From positions 1 through 33,490 of the forward strand of contig JACRDI010000025.1 of assembly GCA_016218665.1 (NCBI GenBank): DNA of 33,490 nucleotides. Direction: 5' to 3'. A program made the translations under genes and the position numbers. The stretch's first letter is position 1, and each line of letters opens with the position of its first letter. The notes under the pieces were generated by a model. The model saw only the letters and a program-made list of their open reading frames with translations. It searched no databases and had not been told where the DNA came from. This document shows positions 31,533-33,490 of the stretch, in pieces. The DNA comes from Desulfovibrio sp. GTDB taxonomy: Bacteria > Desulfobacterota > Desulfovibrionia > Desulfovibrionales > Desulfovibrionaceae.

Positions 31533-32453
31533 ATGAAGAAACTGTTCATATCTTGCGCTGTCGCCCTGGGCCTGTGCGCCCAGGCCCTGGCTTCTTCCTC
31601 CGGCCCGACCATGCCGGCGGACGAGGCCATGCAGCTGCTCAAGGACGGCAACGCGCGCTACGTGGCCGGCCAGTCCACGCATCCGCACCAGGGGGCGGAC
31701 CGCCGCGCCGAGACGGCGAAGGGCGGCCAGCACCCGGTCGCCACCATCATCGGCTGCTCCGACTCCCGCGCGCCCCTTGAGGTGCTCTTCGACCAGGGCG
31801 TGGGCGACATCTTCGTCATCCGCGTGGCGGGCAACCTGGCCGGGCCGGACGAGCTGGGCACGGTGGAGTACGGCGTGGGCCACCTGGGCACCCCGGTGGT
31901 GCTGGTGCTGGGGCACACCTCTTGCGGCGCGGTGACCGCCGCCGTGCAGAACGCCAAGGTCCACGGCAACATCCCCACGCTCATCAATCAGATCAAGCCC
32001 GCCGTGACCAAGGCCAAGAGCTGGAGCCCAGGCGCCAGCGGCGACGACCTGCTGAACAAGACCATCAAGGCCAACGTCTGGCTGGTGATGGAGAACATCC
32101 TGCGCAAGAGCTCCGAGGTGCGCGAGTTCGTGAAGAACGGCAAGGTGCTGCTGGTGGGCGGCATCTACGACCTGCAGTCGGGACAGGTGGCCTGGCTGGG
32201 CCAGCATCCGGAACAGGGCAAGATTCTGGTGGCGGCGGAGCACAAGCCCGTCATGAAGCCCAAGCCCAAGCCCGCCGCAGAGGCCTCCGGCGACGCCAAG
32301 GCCGATGTGCATGGCGACGCCAAGCCCGAGGCCAAGCCCGAGGCGAAGGTCGAAGCCAAGCCCGGCGCCAAGTCCGAGGGTCAGGGCGAGCTGCTGGCCC
32401 CGGAGCCGGACAAGGTCCCGGCCAAGCCGGCGGCGAAGGCCGCGCACAAGTAG
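31533..32453 (+). CDS. Periplasmic beta-class carbonic anhydrase with a Lys/Ala/Pro tail
   Basis: This 306-residue enzyme interconverts CO2 and bicarbonate. The ATG at 31533 has GGAGGGA just upstream and starts a signal peptide (MKKLFISCAVALGLCAQALA), so the enzyme is periplasmic; most beta-carbonic anhydrases are cytoplasmic. The zinc ligands Cys75 (CSDSRAP), His128 and Cys131 (GHTSCGAV) and the Asp77-Arg79 dyad are all present, so it should be active. The catalytic domain ends near residue 235. The remaining 70 or so residues are made of Lys, Ala, Pro and Glu in repeated AKPEAKPEA-like units, with no obvious fold; they may bind the cell wall or an anionic surface. A hairpin with a T run follows. 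Confidence 0.93.
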   Translation: MKKLFISCAVALGLCAQALASSSGPTMPADEAMQLLKDGNARYVAGQSTHPHQGADRRAETAKGGQHPVATIIGCSDSRAPLEVLFDQGVGDIFVIRVAGNLAGPDELGTVEYGVGHLGTPVVLVLGHTSCGAVTAAVQNAKVHGNIPTLINQIKPAVTKAKSWSPGASGDDLLNKTIKANVWLVMENILRKSSEVREFVKNGKVLLVGGIYDLQSGQVAWLGQHPEQGKILVAAEHKPVMKPKPKPAAEASGDAKADVHGDAKPEAKPEAKVEAKPGAKSEGQGELLAPEPDKVPAKPAAKAAHK

Positions 32454-32486
32454 GCGGCCTCAGGTCAGGGCCGCAGTGATTTCTTG

Positions 32487-32525
32487 CGGGGCGGGCGTGC
32501 TTGCGTCCGCCCCGTCACGTTTTTT
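32487..32525 (+). terminator. Terminator of the carbonic anhydrase gene, overlapping the convergent gene
   Basis: The arms CGGGGCGG (32487-32494) and CCGCCCCG (32507-32514) enclose a loop that can pair further, and a run of six T begins at 32520. The T run lies inside the last codons of the convergent hydrolase gene. A small hairpin, GCGGCC/GGCCGC, precedes it at 32454-32474. Confidence 0.65.
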
Positions 32526-33141
32526 GGGGGATGCCGAAGGCCCGCCTGGGCCGTGCGCCGGCGAAGCCGAGCAGGGCGCGGATTCCCTCCGCCTCGGCCG
32601 TTGCCAGTTCCTCGTCGTACCCGGCGGAGCGGGGATTCATGAAACCGTGCGCGGTGCCGGGCAGCACCACGGCCCTGCCGCCGCGCTGGCGCAGGGCGGC
32701 GGCCAGCGCGCAGGGGTCGAAGGAGGCCTCGCGCTCGGCGAAGACCAGCCGCGCGTGCCGCCTGGGCTCAAGGTCCGCATGGTCGCGGATGCGCGAGCCG
32801 TAATAGAGCACGGCTCGGCGCGGCAGCCTTGGTTCGAGCCGGGCATCCGCCAGGCACAGCCACAGGGCGCTGGCCCCGGCGCTGAAGCCGATGGCGAGGT
32901 CGAAATGAAAGGGGCGGCCGGCAAGAATCCCGGCCAGATGCTCCGCATAGGGGACGACGCCCCCGCTGGCCATGAAGCTCGCGTAGCCCTCCGCCTCGGA
33001 GCGGAACGACCGGTTGAAGGGATGGGGCGAGGCGAGGGTGGCGGCAGCGCCGATGGCCCCGGCGAAGCGGCCGAGCTCCGGCGTGACGCCGAAGACATCG
33101 GCGGCGATGAGGACGCGGGGAAGGGCAGGCTGCTGCGGCAT
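32515..33141 (-). CDS. Dienelactone-hydrolase-like alpha/beta hydrolase
   Basis: This 208-residue cytoplasmic hydrolase has no signal peptide. The first strand is RVLIAADVFGVTPELG; the nucleophile elbow is GFSAG with Ser87, and His165 lies in GTAHGFMNP, as in the dienelactone hydrolase family. That family usually has Cys as nucleophile, so this is a serine variant with esterase-like chemistry; the substrate is unknown. The ATG has no Shine-Dalgarno site and lies five bases from a good -10 box, which points to a leaderless mRNA. It converges on the carbonic anhydrase gene, and its last codons overlap that gene's terminator. Confidence 0.82.
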   Translation of the reverse strand: MPQQPALPRVLIAADVFGVTPELGRFAGAIGAAATLASPHPFNRSFRSEAEGYASFMASGGVVPYAEHLAGILAGRPFHFDLAIGFSAGASALWLCLADARLEPRLPRRAVLYYGSRIRDHADLEPRRHARLVFAEREASFDPCALAAALRQRGGRAVVLPGTAHGFMNPRSAGYDEELATAEAEGIRALLGFAGARPRRAFGIPQKT

Positions 33142-33146
33142 GGCGG

Positions 33147-33175
33147 CTTATATGCCCCGGCATCGGCAGAGGCAA
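33147..33175 (-). promoter_or_regulatory. Promoter of the hydrolase gene, implying a leaderless transcript
   Basis: On the minus strand TTGCCT (33170-33175), a 17-base spacer and TATAAG (33147-33152) form a good sigma-70 promoter. Only five bases separate the -10 box from the ATG at 33141, so transcription would start at or beside the A of the start codon. Confidence 0.6.
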
Positions 33176-33198
33176 GCTGTGCGCGGCTTGCCCCGCCC

Positions 33199-33227
33199 TT
33201 GACCTTGCGGCCCCTTTTTTTTAGCCT
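33199..33227 (+). promoter_or_regulatory. Candidate promoter of ilvE
   Basis: TTGACC (33199-33204), a 17-base spacer containing an eight-T run at its end, and TAGCCT (33222-33227) lie about 120 bases before ilvE. The -35 box is good and the -10 box weak. The leader after it has no leader peptide or attenuator that I can recognise. Confidence 0.4.
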
Positions 33228-33353
33228 GCATGACTTCGTGAGCCTCCGGTTCCGCCCCATCGGTCTCGAACTATTGGTCCCGAGCCATCGGGCAGAGGCA
33301 CAGGGCCGGGAGCGGGCCCACACATAAACGCGCACTCCAAGGGAGAGAGGGAA

Positions 33354-33490
33354 ATGGTTCAGAAAGCGGAAAAGATCTGGATGGACGGCAAGCTGGTGAA
33401 CTGGGATGAGGCCAACGTGCACATCCTCACCCACACCCTGCACTACGGCTGCGGCGTGTTCGAGGGCATCCGCGCCTACGAGTGCACCGA
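33354..33490 (+). CDS. ilvE: Branched-chain amino acid aminotransferase, 3' end outside the window
   Basis: Only the first 45 codons are present. They read [17 protein letters not shown], then [18 protein letters not shown], the N-terminal hallmark of class IV PLP-dependent aminotransferases of the IlvE type. The enzyme transfers the amino group between glutamate and the branched-chain keto acids. The ATG follows GGGAGAGAGG. D-amino acid aminotransferase or aminodeoxychorismate lyase share the fold, but [13 protein letters not shown] is characteristic of IlvE. The PLP lysine lies beyond the window. Confidence 0.9.
   Translation, partial: MVQKAEKIWMDGKLVNWDEANVHILTHTLHYGCGVFEGIRAYECT

Noticed and set aside
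32260..32380. AAGCCC-type DNA repeats as a CRISPR or regulatory array
   Set aside because: They lie in frame in the carbonic anhydrase gene and simply encode its Lys-Pro/Ala tail; there are no spacers.

Overview
The window is GC-rich (the codon third positions are almost all G or C) and densely packed. It most resembles a Gram-negative deltaproteobacterium of the Desulfovibrionaceae type. This is an inference from gene content: lipoproteins with lipoboxes, a type I secretion system with an outer-membrane channel, a NIL-domain ferredoxin beside a CheZ, an ileS-lspA cluster, and a CHASE2 adenylate cyclase. No rRNA is present to fix the taxon.

Left part (1-15.2 kb): the 3' end of a bifunctional Rel/SpoT gene and a small exported protein read rightward. 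They meet a leftward three-gene operon: a 1258-residue AsmA/YdbH-like protein, a DUF1318/YdbL-like lipoprotein, and a 2894-residue exported protein. The last has a TolB-type propeller, TPR arrays and a C-terminal CHAT (caspase-like) peptidase domain. Both junctions are 4-base ATGA overlaps. YdbH and YnbE form an intermembrane lipid-transport bridge in E. coli, so this looks like a bridge module wired to a giant candidate periplasmic protease. A region inside the giant protein resembles a second, catalytically dead CHAT domain. This operon is the best candidate here for an undescribed system.

Middle part (15.2-26.1 kb): a chemoreceptor whose Cache-like sensor lies after the signalling domain sits behind a candidate sigma-54 promoter and a 26-bp palindrome. 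Next comes a SodC-like lipoprotein that has lost two of four copper ligands, then tRNA-Arg(CCG). A leftward operon follows: ileS, lspA, a small PLDc_N membrane protein, a CpoB/YbgF-like lipoprotein, a NIL ferredoxin and cheZ. Upstream of ileS lies a CHASE2 adenylate cyclase.

Right part (26.1-33.5 kb): divergent from the cyclase is a type I secretion set (TolC-like channel, ABC exporter with a degenerate nucleotide-binding domain, HlyD-like adaptor) with no substrate gene in view. FlaG is transcribed toward it from a sigma-28-like promoter. A periplasmic beta-carbonic anhydrase with a Lys/Ala/Pro tail follows. A dienelactone-hydrolase-like gene with a probably leaderless transcript converges on it, and the start of ilvE ends the window.

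No insertion sequence, CRISPR array, prophage or rRNA was found. No gene-free stretch exceeds 300 bases.
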